NCBI GenBank assembly: GCA_036276235.1
Contig: DATBDZ010000388.1
Location: forward strand, 1-30,403
Source of the DNA: JANWHF01 sp036276235
Lineage (GTDB): Bacteria > Planctomycetota > Phycisphaerae > Tepidisphaerales > Tepidisphaeraceae
Length of the DNA: 30,403 bases
Direction: 5' to 3'
Shown here: in pieces, positions 14,203 to 23,897 of the stretch
Position numbering within the stretch: position 1 is the stretch's first letter
How the letters are laid out: each line of letters starts with the position of its first letter
The notes under the pieces: generated by a model
Told to the model about the DNA's origin: nothing
Seen by the model: only the letters and a program-made list of their open reading frames with translations
The model's database searches: none
Program-made: the position numbers and the translations under genes

Positions 14203-16389
14203 TTATCCGACATCCAAATTCGCGAGGTAATCTTCCAACTCCTTCTGCTGCTGATCCTTCTTCTGCATCAGTTGCTTGGTTTCCATCTGGAGCTTCTCGA
14301 TCGCGGTTTCCTGGTCGTCGAGCTTCTTTAAAAGCTTCTGGTAGTAATCCGTGTTTTGCGCGACCGTCTTCATGTTCTCGCGAATGCGGGTTTGATCCTG
14401 ATTGAATTCGTTGATCTGCTGCTGATGCGATTCAATCTGCCGCTGCGTATCGACGACGGCGTACTTGAATTGCGCGGCTTTGGCCATCGCGTCCTTGACG
14501 TTTTGCGGGATGGCGCCGGTCTTCAGGTAGTAGTCGATCGACCCGCCGTCCATCGGAAGGATGGCAATTCCCTGCATGCTGGTCAGCTCTTCCTTAACCG
14601 TAAAATCCTGCGTCTTGCCGGCGGCGAGCGGCTGCTCGAAGCGATAGAGAGTGTCAGTCGATTCGGCGGCCTTGGCCGGGTCGGCCAATGTCCAGCCGGG
14701 CCGGCGCGGATGCTCGATCAGCAAAGTGCGATCGGTCTTTCCCTTGTTCTGCGCGACATATTTCTGGCTGAATTCCTGCTTGGTCGTGACTTCAAGCACA
14801 CCCTTCACAATCTTGCCGGTGACGATGCGCGAATCGTTGGTCTGATCGTTGGAATGAACCAAAACCTGCTGATCGATGCCGTAGCTGAGCAGGCGATCCT
14901 GGCCAGCGGGCAGGTCGTCAATCTTGGCGTCGCCGGCGTAGACGTTGGCATCAAGCACGGTGATCGGCCCTTGCGGCAGAAGCTTGCCGGTGGTGTTGGT
15001 GAGTCGCGCGCCAAGCAGCGGGTTGGTCGCGAGGACCGAGGCGTTGTAGATGCTGACGCGGCGGACTTTAACGCCGTCGGTGAGGATTGGAATCATCGCG
15101 GACTTTTGGCGCGGGAGGCTGACGTTTCCGACCGTGTATTGAAACAGCTCGCCGACCGGCGCGCCTGAAGCCATGGCGGCGACGGAGGACATCGGATCGA
15201 GCAGCTCACTTTCGCGGGCGACTGCGCCGAGCGCCGCGCCACCCCCAAATCCCCCGCCGCCGGCTCCGCCCCTTGCACCGGCACGGCGGGCGAGCGAAGC
15301 CGCGGGTGCGTTAGCCGGGCTCGCCCGCGATTGCTCCCCTGCTTGTTGCATCAGTTGCTGCTGCTGTTGGATTCCAGCGGCATAGGTTTGCGGTCGCGGG
15401 CTGGCGAATAACTGCGGCTGCACAATCGGCCGCGCGACATAGAGCGGCTGATAGAGATCCTCGACAAAACTCATCGGCCGCCCGCTCACCAGCGAAAGCT
15501 CGACATCCTCCCAATCGTTGTCGGTCTGGTTTTCGACGATCGCCCAGCCTTGCAGTTTGCCCCCGTCGGCCTTGGCGGCGGCTGCGCCTGCGGCCGCCGC
15601 GGCGTCCTTCTTCTCAGCGGGATCGAGCGCCTTGGCGTCCGATGAGATGACGAGCCGATAGCTTGCTTTCCAGACCGGCGCTTCGACGACATATCCGATG
15701 CGCACGCGGCGTTCGCCCTCTCCGTTGAAGCGGAGGGTGACGGGCTTCTTGTCCTGATCGCGCGACGCCGCGACGGCGGCGAGCGCCTTTACCAATTCCT
15801 GCTGCAACTTCGGATCATCCAGGCGGATTTCCGAAATCGTATTCAGCTCGACTGGCCGGATGCTGCCACTGTTCAGCAGAAGATTCAGTATCCAGACTTC
15901 GATGACCTTATTCTCGCCGGCGGGCTTTTGTTTCTGCTCGACGCCGAGCACATGACCTGTGATCGGCGCGCCGCCGGCGACGGATGCGGTAACGCTGCTG
16001 CCGCGAAGCTGATTGAGAATCTGCGCCAGCGGCGGGTTGTTGTTCAGATCCACCTCAAAGCTGCGCAACGTCCGCTCGAGCGGCTCCTGGCTGGCGTAAG
16101 TCACGACCGAAACCTTGCCGCCGTCGCGGTCTTCCAGGAGCAGGCTCTTGAGGATGTCGTTGATCTGCGCGGTTTTAAAACTCAGCTCTGTAGTGGCGTT
16201 TCCCTGCACGGTGCCATAGTGCTCGAAGAAGCCGACGCCGCTGGTGAAGAGCACGACCTCCTTCACCGGCACCTGCTGTTGTTGAGCGGGCCGAGTCGCC
16301 GGCGTCGTCGGCGCGATTTGCGCAAGCGAGAGAACCGGTATCCCCACAATCGCGGCCCCCAGAATGATTTTACGAATCGCGCCGTGCAT
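14203..16389 (-). CDS. Exported DUF4139-domain protein with C-terminal coiled coil
   Basis: 728 residues. A signal peptide covers about 1-23 (IILGAAIVGIPVLSLAQ). Residues about 40-250 begin VKEVVLFTSGVGFFEHYG. The DUF4139-type region includes VRIGYVVEAPVWKASYRLVI and AIVENQTDNDWEDVELSLVS. A low-complexity insert near residues 335-385 is Gln-, Ala- and Gly-rich. The last 85 or so residues are a charged coiled coil with many Gln. The function of DUF4139/MuiA-like proteins is not established. Strong start: AAGGAG six bases before the ATG. In MuiA-like proteins I would expect the coiled coil nearer the N-terminus, so the C-terminal placement is notable. It sits just downstream of the exopolysaccharide locus but across a 487-bp gap. 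Confidence 0.85.
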   Translation of the reverse strand: MHGAIRKIILGAAIVGIPVLSLAQIAPTTPATRPAQQQQVPVKEVVLFTSGVGFFEHYGTVQGNATTELSFKTAQINDILKSLLLEDRDGGKVSVVTYASQEPLERTLRSFEVDLNNNPPLAQILNQLRGSSVTASVAGGAPITGHVLGVEQKQKPAGENKVIEVWILNLLLNSGSIRPVELNTISEIRLDDPKLQQELVKALAAVAASRDQDKKPVTLRFNGEGERRVRIGYVVEAPVWKASYRLVISSDAKALDPAEKKDAAAAAGAAAAKADGGKLQGWAIVENQTDNDWEDVELSLVSGRPMSFVEDLYQPLYVARPIVQPQLFASPRPQTYAAGIQQQQQLMQQAGEQSRASPANAPAASLARRAGARGGAGGGGFGGGAALGAVARESELLDPMSSVAAMASGAPVGELFQYTVGNVSLPRQKSAMIPILTDGVKVRRVSIYNASVLATNPLLGARLTNTTGKLLPQGPITVLDANVYAGDAKIDDLPAGQDRLLSYGIDQQVLVHSNDQTNDSRIVTGKIVKGVLEVTTKQEFSQKYVAQNKGKTDRTLLIEHPRRPGWTLADPAKAAESTDTLYRFEQPLAAGKTQDFTVKEELTSMQGIAILPMDGGSIDYYLKTGAIPQNVKDAMAKAAQFKYAVVDTQRQIESHQQQINEFNQDQTRIRENMKTVAQNTDYYQKLLKKLDDQETAIEKLQMETKQLMQKKDQQQKELEDYLANLDVG

Positions 16390-16594
16390 GATTGGCTCCT
16401 TGATGAAGGCGGCATTTTAACCGCGAGTCAGAAGGATAGACGCGCAAAGCGGGGGAAAGTTCCCGGGGGATGTGGTGGGACAAAAGAGAAACACCGCCAG
16501 CATACGGCGGTGCTTCCATCAGGAGTAATGCGGCCACTGTCATGCCGAGTGGCCATGCGGCTGCGCCGCACCCGCGAAGCATGAAAACGGACGT

Positions 16595-16654
16595 GTAGGG
16601 TGGGCGTACTCGCCCACCACGAGCGGCAAATGGTGGGCGAGTACGCCCACCTAC
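16595..16654. repeat. Inverted repeat of the GTAGG-TGGGCGTACTCGCC family
   Basis: Arms at 16595-16618 and 16631-16654 are near-perfect complements (one base bulged) around a short centre. The left arm plus centre matches the solitary copy at 5534-5564. Confidence 0.85.
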
Positions 16655-16678
16655 ATGAAATCGCAACATTTTCAGGGC

Positions 16679-16736
16679 AGGTACTCCGAAGCATCCGGCC
16701 GGCTCGCGCGACGCAGCCAGATGCTTCGGAGTACCT
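16679..16736. repeat. Inverted repeat, 17-bp perfect arms (AGGTACTCCGAAGCATC)
   Basis: Arms at 16679-16695 and 16720-16736 are exact complements with a 24-nt GC-rich centre. The arm contains GTACTC. Confidence 0.85.
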
Positions 16737-16780
16737 CAGCATGACAATTTATTGCGTCGGGCGGGTGACGACCTCCAAAC

Positions 16781-16868
16781 GCCACGGGCACGCTATCGCG
16801 AGCCCATGCCACCCAAGTTTGCGTCTACGTTTTTGGGTGGCATGGGCTTGCGACAGCATGCCCGTGGC
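16781..16868. repeat. Inverted repeat, 35-bp arms, downstream of the kinase gene
   Basis: Arms at 16781-16815 and 16834-16868 pair at 32 of 35 positions around an 18-nt loop. The repeat begins eight bases beyond the kinase stop codon and could end the operon transcript, though no T-run follows. Confidence 0.85.
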
Positions 16869-16876
16869 CATTTTGC

Positions 16877-19105
16877 TCACCGATTCTGATACGCGTAATA
16901 ATTCTTGATCATCGGACCGTAGTACCCGCCGCCTTGGACTCGGACGGCGTTGAGCACAACACCCAGATGTTCGGCCTTGAGTCGGCGAAGCTCGTCGCGC
17001 ACGCGCTGGAGCAGTCCGCGGCTGTTGCCTCGGGCGCGGATGACGGTGATGACGCCATCGACGCGAGGAGCCAGCGCGATCGAATCGGAAACCATCAGCA
17101 GCGGTCCGCTGTCAAAAATGACGTGGTCGTATTCTTCGAGCGCCCGCTCGATGAAATCGACGAGCAACTGGCTTTCCAGCAGTTCGGTCGGATTGCTCGG
17201 GCGATTGCCGCTCGGCATGACCGACAGGTTCGGCACTTCGGTTTCTCGAACGCTCTGCGCGAAGACTTCGGCATTATTGAGCACATCGCCGAAGCCGCTC
17301 TCGTTGCTGACCGCGAAAACGGTGTGAAGTTGCGGGCGGCGGAAGTTGGCGTCCACCAGCAGAATGCGGCGGCCATTGAGCGCCAAGCCGGCGGCGATAT
17401 TGCAGGCGACCGTCGTCTTTCCGTCTTCCGGGCTGCAGCCGCTGACCAGGATGCTGCGCGTGGTATCCAGCGAAGCCGCATGCTGAAGGCGCGTGCGCAC
17501 ATGACGGAACTGCTCGGCGATGATCGAATGCGGCGAATCGAAGATCGCCAGCGCCAGGCGTCCGGCGGCAACCTGCGGGTCGTTCGCCTCGTGCGGGATC
17601 ATGCCCAGCAGTGTCATCTGCCCGACACGAGCGATATCGCGCGGCGATCGGACGGTGGTATCGGTCATCTCACGGAGGAACGCGATGCCCAGGCTCAGCG
17701 CCAGGCCAAGCGTCATCGTGGCACTAAGGACGAGCCAAAGCTTGGGGAAGCTCGGATGGTCCGGCGTGTTGGGCTGCTGCGCCCACTCAATGGGGTTAAA
17801 CCGGGAGCTGCTGCGAACGGTCCCGAGTTGATCCATTTCATCCTTCACCTTATCGCGCTTGTCGGTGAAATATTCGAGCAGCTTCTGGTGATTCATGTAC
17901 TGCAATTGCTTGGTCGCCAGGTCCGAAATCACCTTCTCAAGCCCCTCGATTTTCTTTTCGACTTCCTCCATCGATTTCTTGTTGCCCTGAACAGCGGCTT
18001 GGTATTCATTTTCAATTGCCGCGCTGTTTTGGGCATTGAGCTGCGCTTCCAGGTCCTGGCGTTCGGCCTTGTATCTGTCGAGGCGAGCCTGCGCACTCTT
18101 GGCGACTTCGCTTTCCCGCCCGCGATCGGCCAGTGCCTCGGCCTCTACCTTGTATTGCCGTTCGAGGATCTTCAGGTTGTATAGCTCAGAATCGCCGGAG
18201 AGGGCCTTGTACATTTCGTACGAGGAGTTATTGGCAAGCTCGATCTTAAAATTCTTGAGCTTGAAATCGTATTCGTTGAAGTGTCCGCGGTACTCCTTTT
18301 CCTGATCCTGCAGGTATTGCAGTTCCCACATTTTCAAGTTGGAGCCGTTAATGCCGACGCCGTTGGCTCCGAGTTCCTTGGCGTCTTCGTCCCGCATCCT
18401 GGTCCATTTGCTGATTTCCGATTCATAGCTATTGACCATGTCCGAGAGGTTTTTCATCCGCTCGTCCTGGTCGAGGTTCTGCTGTCTTTTGACCTGGCTC
18501 AGATATTCATCGCAGAGCGCCTGGACGATGATCCGCGCATCCTTCGGCACGGAATAGGTCATCGATACTTCGAGCAATCGTGACTGTGGCTGCGGAATAA
18601 CGTCCAGGTGATCCATCATGTCCTGCTTGGCAGCCTGGACATCGGGAACGTGCTTGCCGTCTTTATATGTAATGAACTGGTTGAACCATTCGGTTTGGCG
18701 CACCGGCTCGCTCTGCTCCAGGACGGTGGAAATTAAGGCTTCGTGCGTTAATCGCTTGGCGTGTGTTCGCGACTCGATTTCAAGTGTCGCGGGGTCGGCG
18801 CCGACCCCATCTTGCATCAGCCGATGCGGGATTTCCCCCGGCGTACGGACTTGCAGCAGTCCGACCGATGTATAGCGCGAGTGCCGCGCCAGCAGCCACA
18901 TGTTGGCCAGGAAACCAACGATGGCGGCGATCACCAGCGTGCTGAGGATCAGCCAGATATTGGCGCGAATGACGCGCCAGACATCCGCGCCGGTCATGGA
19001 ATGCGACGGCACCGGGGCGGGGCCATGCATGACCGGCATGGCAAGGTGGCCATTTGTGCCGACGCGCGGGGCGCGCATGGGCGAGGTTTGGGGCAAGGTT
19101 GTCAT
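16877..19105 (-). CDS. Polysaccharide co-polymerase / tyrosine autokinase (Wzc-like BY-kinase)
   Basis: Inner-membrane protein controlling exopolysaccharide chain length and export through cycles of C-terminal tyrosine phosphorylation; 742 residues. TM1 is at about 51-71 (WLILSTLVIAAIVGFLANMW). A long periplasmic coiled coil follows, then TM2 at about 453-475 (LWLVLSATMTLGLALSLGIA). The cytosolic kinase has Walker A GCSPEDGKTT (near 556-564), Walker A' LLVDANFRRP and Walker B VIFDSGPLL. The C-terminal tail GGGYYGPMIKNYYAYQNR holds five tyrosines. The ATG at 19103-19105, with AGGAG eight bases upstream, is preferred over an in-frame GTG at 19114 that overlaps that site. It follows the TPR gene after 181 nt and fits the exosortase-linked exopolysaccharide locus. 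Confidence 0.95.
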   Translation of the reverse strand: MTTLPQTSPMRAPRVGTNGHLAMPVMHGPAPVPSHSMTGADVWRVIRANIWLILSTLVIAAIVGFLANMWLLARHSRYTSVGLLQVRTPGEIPHRLMQDGVGADPATLEIESRTHAKRLTHEALISTVLEQSEPVRQTEWFNQFITYKDGKHVPDVQAAKQDMMDHLDVIPQPQSRLLEVSMTYSVPKDARIIVQALCDEYLSQVKRQQNLDQDERMKNLSDMVNSYESEISKWTRMRDEDAKELGANGVGINGSNLKMWELQYLQDQEKEYRGHFNEYDFKLKNFKIELANNSSYEMYKALSGDSELYNLKILERQYKVEAEALADRGRESEVAKSAQARLDRYKAERQDLEAQLNAQNSAAIENEYQAAVQGNKKSMEEVEKKIEGLEKVISDLATKQLQYMNHQKLLEYFTDKRDKVKDEMDQLGTVRSSSRFNPIEWAQQPNTPDHPSFPKLWLVLSATMTLGLALSLGIAFLREMTDTTVRSPRDIARVGQMTLLGMIPHEANDPQVAAGRLALAIFDSPHSIIAEQFRHVRTRLQHAASLDTTRSILVSGCSPEDGKTTVACNIAAGLALNGRRILLVDANFRRPQLHTVFAVSNESGFGDVLNNAEVFAQSVRETEVPNLSVMPSGNRPSNPTELLESQLLVDFIERALEEYDHVIFDSGPLLMVSDSIALAPRVDGVITVIRARGNSRGLLQRVRDELRRLKAEHLGVVLNAVRVQGGGYYGPMIKNYYAYQNR

Positions 19106-19253
19106 ATCATCCACTCCTGCATGCGGGCCGCGCCGATGAGCCGGCCCAATCTCTCCCAGATACTACGATTCGCGAGGCCCGCCGGATGCAAGAATTTATC
19201 GGACCTGCCGAGCGATCCGAGGCGGGAGCATTAGTATACCACATGACGCCCAA

Positions 19254-19272
19254 CATGGGCGAGACGCCCATG
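19254..19272. repeat. Hairpin between the TPR and kinase genes
   Basis: Perfect 8-bp stem CATGGGCG / CGCCCATG with a 3-nt loop, 14 nt after the TPR stop codon. No T-run. It could stabilise or partly terminate the transcript between the two genes. Confidence 0.6.
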
Positions 19273-19286
19273 CCACTCCCGCCGCA

Positions 19287-22200
19287 TTATTGCGAGGCGT
19301 CAGTCTTGGCGCCGCCGATCTCCTGCGCCTTCTTAAGTCCTTCCGCCACCTCAGCTTTCAGCTCGGGCGTGATCTCGGCGGATTTACCTTCAAGGGCCGT
19401 TAGTTTCTCGGACGCAGCCTTGAATTCGGTGATTGCCTCCTGCGGGCGGTTCTTCCTGAGCAGTGCCATCGCAAAGTGATAGCGGGCCTCGATCAGGTCC
19501 GGCTTTTCACGGACGAGCGAGCGCAGGATACTCATTCCCTCGTCGGCCTGAGGGTCGCCGCAAAGCGTCAATACCCAGCCATGCGTGTCGGCGATGTCCG
19601 GATCAACGAAGCCGTTGGCCCGCTGAGAATCGTAAGCGCGTTTGCTGTAAACGAGCGCCTCCTGCGGCTTCTTGAACCCGTCGGACAGCAGCAGATACGC
19701 CATGTTGTTCATGGCCACGCGATTGGAAGGGTCAAGCTTCAGCCAGGCGTCATAGAGCTGTTTCGCCTTCTCGTATTGAGCAGTCTTTTGATATGCGATG
19801 GCGGCAAATTGCGTGGTGAGGATGCGCTGAGGCATTGCCAGCGTGTCGCGCTTATCGAGAAGCGGCTGGATCACATCCAGCGCGCCCTTCCAGTCATTGG
19901 TAGCGGCGTGGAAGCGCATCGCCAGCAAGCGCCATTGATCGTCGGCAGCGAGGCGGCCGGCAAGCTTTTGCAGGGCGGCGTCGTAACCGAGGGCGTCGGC
20001 GATTGTCTCGAAGACTTTCGTTGCCCCGTCGATATCCTTGGCTTCATCCGCCAGAGCCAGGGCCTGATCAAATTCCTCGGCGGCCTTGGCCTTGTCACCC
20101 AGCTTCGCGCGGGCCTGTCCGCGCGCCTGATAAAGCCACCAGGGTTTTTGACCGGTGGCGATGACCGCATCGGTTTCCGCGAGCACCCGGTTTGAATCAC
20201 CCGACTGCTGAATGATCTCAAGATACTGGCGGTCGTATTGGGCATCGAGTTTCGTTGCGATCCGCACTTTCTCGATTGCGGCGGGGTAGTTTCCTTGGCG
20301 CGCCAACGCGGTGGCATCCATCGAGAACCAGATAGGGTCGGAGCTAAGCTTGGCATTAAGCTCGCCGTCCGACACGGTTTGGGCGAAGCGCGGCCACATC
20401 GCGTTATCCATGTAGAGCTGCAGGAGCTGGATGCGCACAGTTCGATTCAATGGATCGTGATTGAGCAGCTCCTGAAGCTGGGCTGCCTGTGGCTCGGTTT
20501 CATGGCGACGACGAAATACTTCCGACAGTTGCAGGCGGTATTCGGCATAGGTCGGATTTCGCGTGACGACGGAATTGAGGTTGTCCATCGCCAACTTCAG
20601 ATTCCCACCAGCCGGATCGCGCATCTCGGCAAGCGCCTGAAAATAAAGGCCCATTTCGCTGTTGGGCTGAAGCGCCAGGACCTGTTTGGAAGTCTTTCGC
20701 GCGTCCTCGAACTTTTGGAGATCGACGTCAATGCCGAGCTTGATCAACAGCAGCTCGTAGGAATTGGGCTCTTTCTTCAATGCCTCATTGTTTTCCTGTT
20801 CTGCTTCGACATACCGCTTGGCATTCACGAGCGTTTCCAGCCGCGCCAGCACGATGCGGCGATCCTGCGCATTGAGCTTGAGCAGATCGAGGGCGGCGTC
20901 GAACTTGCCCTGACCCTTGAGAAACTGGAAGAGAACCAGCTCGTAATCGACGCTGTTGTTGGAGAGCTGCAGCGCCGCGCGATAATATTTTTCCGCGTCG
21001 TCGTTGCGGCCGGCCGCGGCAAAGTAACGGGCCAGCAGCAACTGCGGATCAGTCTTGCCCTTGTATTTTTCCCGATCGGCCAGGCTGTCCAGAACCTTCT
21101 TGCCTTCATCAAACCGATCAATCTTTTGCAGGAGTTCGGCGTATTTCTCGGCGAGCTTCAGATCGTCGGGATAGTCCGCGTTCCCCTGGGACAGCGTATC
21201 GCGCGCCTTGACCATGAAATCGCCGGACTGCGCCGGATTGGCGCTGAACGCCTGCTCCGCCGCCTTCATGTAGGTGTAGCCCAGCGCGAAGTAATTGAAG
21301 GGCGTCTTGCTGGTCTGAAGGTTTTGCTCGCGAAACGAGATGACCTGATCTGCGCCGCCATGATCGGTGGTATATCCGGCCAGCAGTTCCTTGATCTGTG
21401 GATCGTTGGGGAAATGATTGCGTCCTTCGATAAGCGTTTTCTGCGCGTCGGTGGGTTGGCCCAGCGCGTAGTAGCATTTAGCCAATTCCTGGTACGCGAT
21501 TGAGTTGCTTTGCAGCTTGAGCGCCCGCTCGTACTGCTCGCGGGCATCGTTCAACTGGCCGTTATTTTGGTAAGCCAGCCCAAGCCAGATCCAGGCGATA
21601 CCATATTCGCCGCGGTTTCTGGTGATGTCCTGCGCCAGCGCGATCGCGTCGGCGTACTTGTGCTGGGCCATGGCAAGTTGCCAGCGGTATTGCTTACCCT
21701 GAGTTACCGTGTCCAGGGGCGCGAGGGCTTCGATGGTCTTGGCCGCGCGATCGAAGTCATTGCGCCGCACATAGACGTCGAAATAGATTTCCAGTGCGCT
21801 GACATCGTTCGCAGTGGACTTAATCTTGCCGGCAGCATCAAGGTGCTGCAGCGCTTCATCGTACCTGCCTTCGGCGTCGGCGGTCCGCGCCAGCCGCACT
21901 TCGTAGGTGAACGGATCGGATTTCGACTTCAGCTCCTGATCGAGCAGATCGCGAAGCTGCTGGGGCGTTGCTCCGCTGATCTTCTGCAACATGAACTTGA
22001 GCGTCACATCGTCAGGATGGGCCGCCAGGGCATCGCTCAACGTCGTGCGGGCTTTCTCTTTCTGATCCACCGAAAAATAGGTCGCCGATAGCAACTGACT
22101 GATGTGGCTGTCCCCGGGCTTGTCCTTCAGTTCCGGCTCAAGTAGCCGCATTGTTTCGGGGTAATCCTGCAAGGAATAGGCTTGTTCGGCCTTATACTGC

Positions 22201-23879
22201 CGTGCCACTGAGGTGTCTTCAGGAAGTTGGGCGTACAACTTTTTGGCGGCGTCGCTGTTTCCCGTCCTTTTTGCCAACGCAATACGGGCCTGCTCTATCG
22301 CCGGATTGTCCGGCGACAGCGCGGCCAGAATGTTGATCTGCTTATTCGCGTCTTCGTAGCGCGCATCCTTGAGGTACTGGTCGATCAGAAGCAGGCGCGC
22401 GGGCAGGAACTCCTCATTGCCGCTCAACACTTCCAAAAGACTTTTCTCGGCCGCGCCATTCTGCTTTGCGTTGAGCTGGGCCATCGCCAGTTGATAGATC
22501 AGGTCAAACTGAAACGACGGCTTATTGAGCGTGTGCTCCATAAGCGTGACCGCCCTGGTCAGCGTGCGCAGCGCATCGGGAGCCTGGTCCTTGGCCTGGA
22601 GAATGTCCGCCTGCAGGCGCAGCAAAGCGATCGACTCGCCGGGCACCAGCGACGTCAACCGTTTGTAGTCCTCGTCGATCTTTTCAAGCGACTTGGCGCG
22701 CTGCGACGGGTCCGTCATCGTTCCCATTTGATCGAGGCGACAGCGGATCAATTCATGCACGACTTCCGGCTGCAGATTCTTCGCTTCAAGGCCCTTGAAT
22801 CCGGGACTGTTCTGGGCAGGGACTGGCTGGGTCAGAAGCGCGATGGCCTGCTCGCGCTTCTCGGAAGCGTTCAATTTTCGAAGGACTTGGGCGAGATTGA
22901 CGCGGGCATAAAGGTCGTTGGGGCGGGCATTGTAGTTGTCGCGGACAATGCACTCGGCATCGGCCGGCTTGCCGCTTTGCAGCGCCCAATCCGCCGCGGT
23001 CGAAACGATCTGCTCGCGCAAACGGTCATCGGGCTTGACGACAGCAGCGGCCTTGTCGATGGCAGCGCCGGCGAGCTCACGATCATGCTTGCGGTCGGCC
23101 GCGTCGAGGGCGCCGAGCATCAGATACAGCGTATGCGTTCGATAATTCACGTCCGCGTTTTGCGGCTGGGCGGCTACAGCGCCATCCGCCAACGTGCGCA
23201 ACTTCGCCAGTTGTGCGGTCGCTTCGTCGCTCTGGCCGGAGCGCCGCGCATCCTGAGCCAGACGAGCCCGTGCGCGGCCGGCGTAGAAGAGCGATTCAGA
23301 ATTCGATGGGTCCTTCTTTTGCATTGCCTCCAGTGCATCAATCGCCGCCAGGATTCGCTTGTCGGTCGGCAGCACACCCGAAAGCCATTGAGCGATATCG
23401 ACAATTGGCACGTATGCCGCGGCGCGCAGATCTGTGGGATCCTCCTTGGCCAGCCGCGACGCAACCTCCTGCAGTTTCGGATACGAGACGCCGCCGGGAT
23501 TCATTTCCAGCTCATCGGCATGCGAATCGAGCAGCCGCTGCAGCGCCACTTTGTAATGAGGATCGATTTCCAGCGCGGCTTCCCAGGTTCTGCGCGCCAA
23601 GGCGATGGCCGGGCCACCCAGCTCGTCAACCCGCAGATTGGCCACATCGCCCTGTTGAATGCAGTAGTCCTTGTTGGTTGGATCAAGGCGGCGAAGGGCG
23701 TTCAACTCCTCATAGGCCAGAGGGTAGTTCTTGTCATTCAGGTCAGATTCGAGGGCGCGGAGGTGCTTCTGCGGATCGCCGCGCGACAGCCGCCACTTCA
23801 TGACGAACGCCGTCCCGCCCAGCAGCACGACGACCGCCGACAGTATCAGCAAGAATCCGGTATTAACTCGCCTGGCCAT
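19287..23879 (-). CDS. Giant membrane-anchored TPR-repeat protein of the exosortase locus
   Basis: 1530 residues. One N-terminal membrane helix lies near residues 8-27 (GFLLILSAVVVLLGGTAFVM) and has no lipobox, so the body should face the periplasm. The rest is wall-to-wall tetratricopeptide-type helical repeats, for example AWIWLGLAYQNNGQLNDARE and DTHGWVLTLCGDPQADEGMS. TPR proteins of this kind (PrsT-like) are standard members of exosortase/PEP-CTERM exopolysaccharide loci and probably act as periplasmic scaffolds. PrsT itself is usually a lipoprotein of about 900 residues, so this protein is longer and anchored differently. The ATG at 23877-23879 follows AAGG by six bases. The gap to the EpsI-like gene is 18 nt. 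Confidence 0.92.
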   Translation of the reverse strand: MARRVNTGFLLILSAVVVLLGGTAFVMKWRLSRGDPQKHLRALESDLNDKNYPLAYEELNALRRLDPTNKDYCIQQGDVANLRVDELGGPAIALARRTWEAALEIDPHYKVALQRLLDSHADELEMNPGGVSYPKLQEVASRLAKEDPTDLRAAAYVPIVDIAQWLSGVLPTDKRILAAIDALEAMQKKDPSNSESLFYAGRARARLAQDARRSGQSDEATAQLAKLRTLADGAVAAQPQNADVNYRTHTLYLMLGALDAADRKHDRELAGAAIDKAAAVVKPDDRLREQIVSTAADWALQSGKPADAECIVRDNYNARPNDLYARVNLAQVLRKLNASEKREQAIALLTQPVPAQNSPGFKGLEAKNLQPEVVHELIRCRLDQMGTMTDPSQRAKSLEKIDEDYKRLTSLVPGESIALLRLQADILQAKDQAPDALRTLTRAVTLMEHTLNKPSFQFDLIYQLAMAQLNAKQNGAAEKSLLEVLSGNEEFLPARLLLIDQYLKDARYEDANKQINILAALSPDNPAIEQARIALAKRTGNSDAAKKLYAQLPEDTSVARQYKAEQAYSLQDYPETMRLLEPELKDKPGDSHISQLLSATYFSVDQKEKARTTLSDALAAHPDDVTLKFMLQKISGATPQQLRDLLDQELKSKSDPFTYEVRLARTADAEGRYDEALQHLDAAGKIKSTANDVSALEIYFDVYVRRNDFDRAAKTIEALAPLDTVTQGKQYRWQLAMAQHKYADAIALAQDITRNRGEYGIAWIWLGLAYQNNGQLNDAREQYERALKLQSNSIAYQELAKCYYALGQPTDAQKTLIEGRNHFPNDPQIKELLAGYTTDHGGADQVISFREQNLQTSKTPFNYFALGYTYMKAAEQAFSANPAQSGDFMVKARDTLSQGNADYPDDLKLAEKYAELLQKIDRFDEGKKVLDSLADREKYKGKTDPQLLLARYFAAAGRNDDAEKYYRAALQLSNNSVDYELVLFQFLKGQGKFDAALDLLKLNAQDRRIVLARLETLVNAKRYVEAEQENNEALKKEPNSYELLLIKLGIDVDLQKFEDARKTSKQVLALQPNSEMGLYFQALAEMRDPAGGNLKLAMDNLNSVVTRNPTYAEYRLQLSEVFRRRHETEPQAAQLQELLNHDPLNRTVRIQLLQLYMDNAMWPRFAQTVSDGELNAKLSSDPIWFSMDATALARQGNYPAAIEKVRIATKLDAQYDRQYLEIIQQSGDSNRVLAETDAVIATGQKPWWLYQARGQARAKLGDKAKAAEEFDQALALADEAKDIDGATKVFETIADALGYDAALQKLAGRLAADDQWRLLAMRFHAATNDWKGALDVIQPLLDKRDTLAMPQRILTTQFAAIAYQKTAQYEKAKQLYDAWLKLDPSNRVAMNNMAYLLLSDGFKKPQEALVYSKRAYDSQRANGFVDPDIADTHGWVLTLCGDPQADEGMSILRSLVREKPDLIEARYHFAMALLRKNRPQEAITEFKAASEKLTALEGKSAEITPELKAEVAEGLKKAQEIGGAKTDASQ

Positions 23880-23897
23880 AGTGGGCCTTTCTCCGAC

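Larger units (their letters stand above)
16390..16876. other. 487-bp gap with three adjacent inverted repeats
   Basis: No gene is seen. The right two-thirds are taken up by the inverted repeats listed at 16595-16654, 16679-16736 and 16781-16868. The left part holds the leader of the DUF4139 gene, with its AAGGAG and a possible -10 TAAAAT. Confidence 0.7.

Noticed and set aside
16934..18184. 416-residue plus-strand open frame opposite the kinase gene
   Set aside because: The minus strand encodes Walker motifs and membrane helices here; the plus frame is a shadow.
20238..21503. 421-residue plus-strand open frame inside the TPR gene
   Set aside because: Antisense shadow; the TPR frame is continuous through the whole region.
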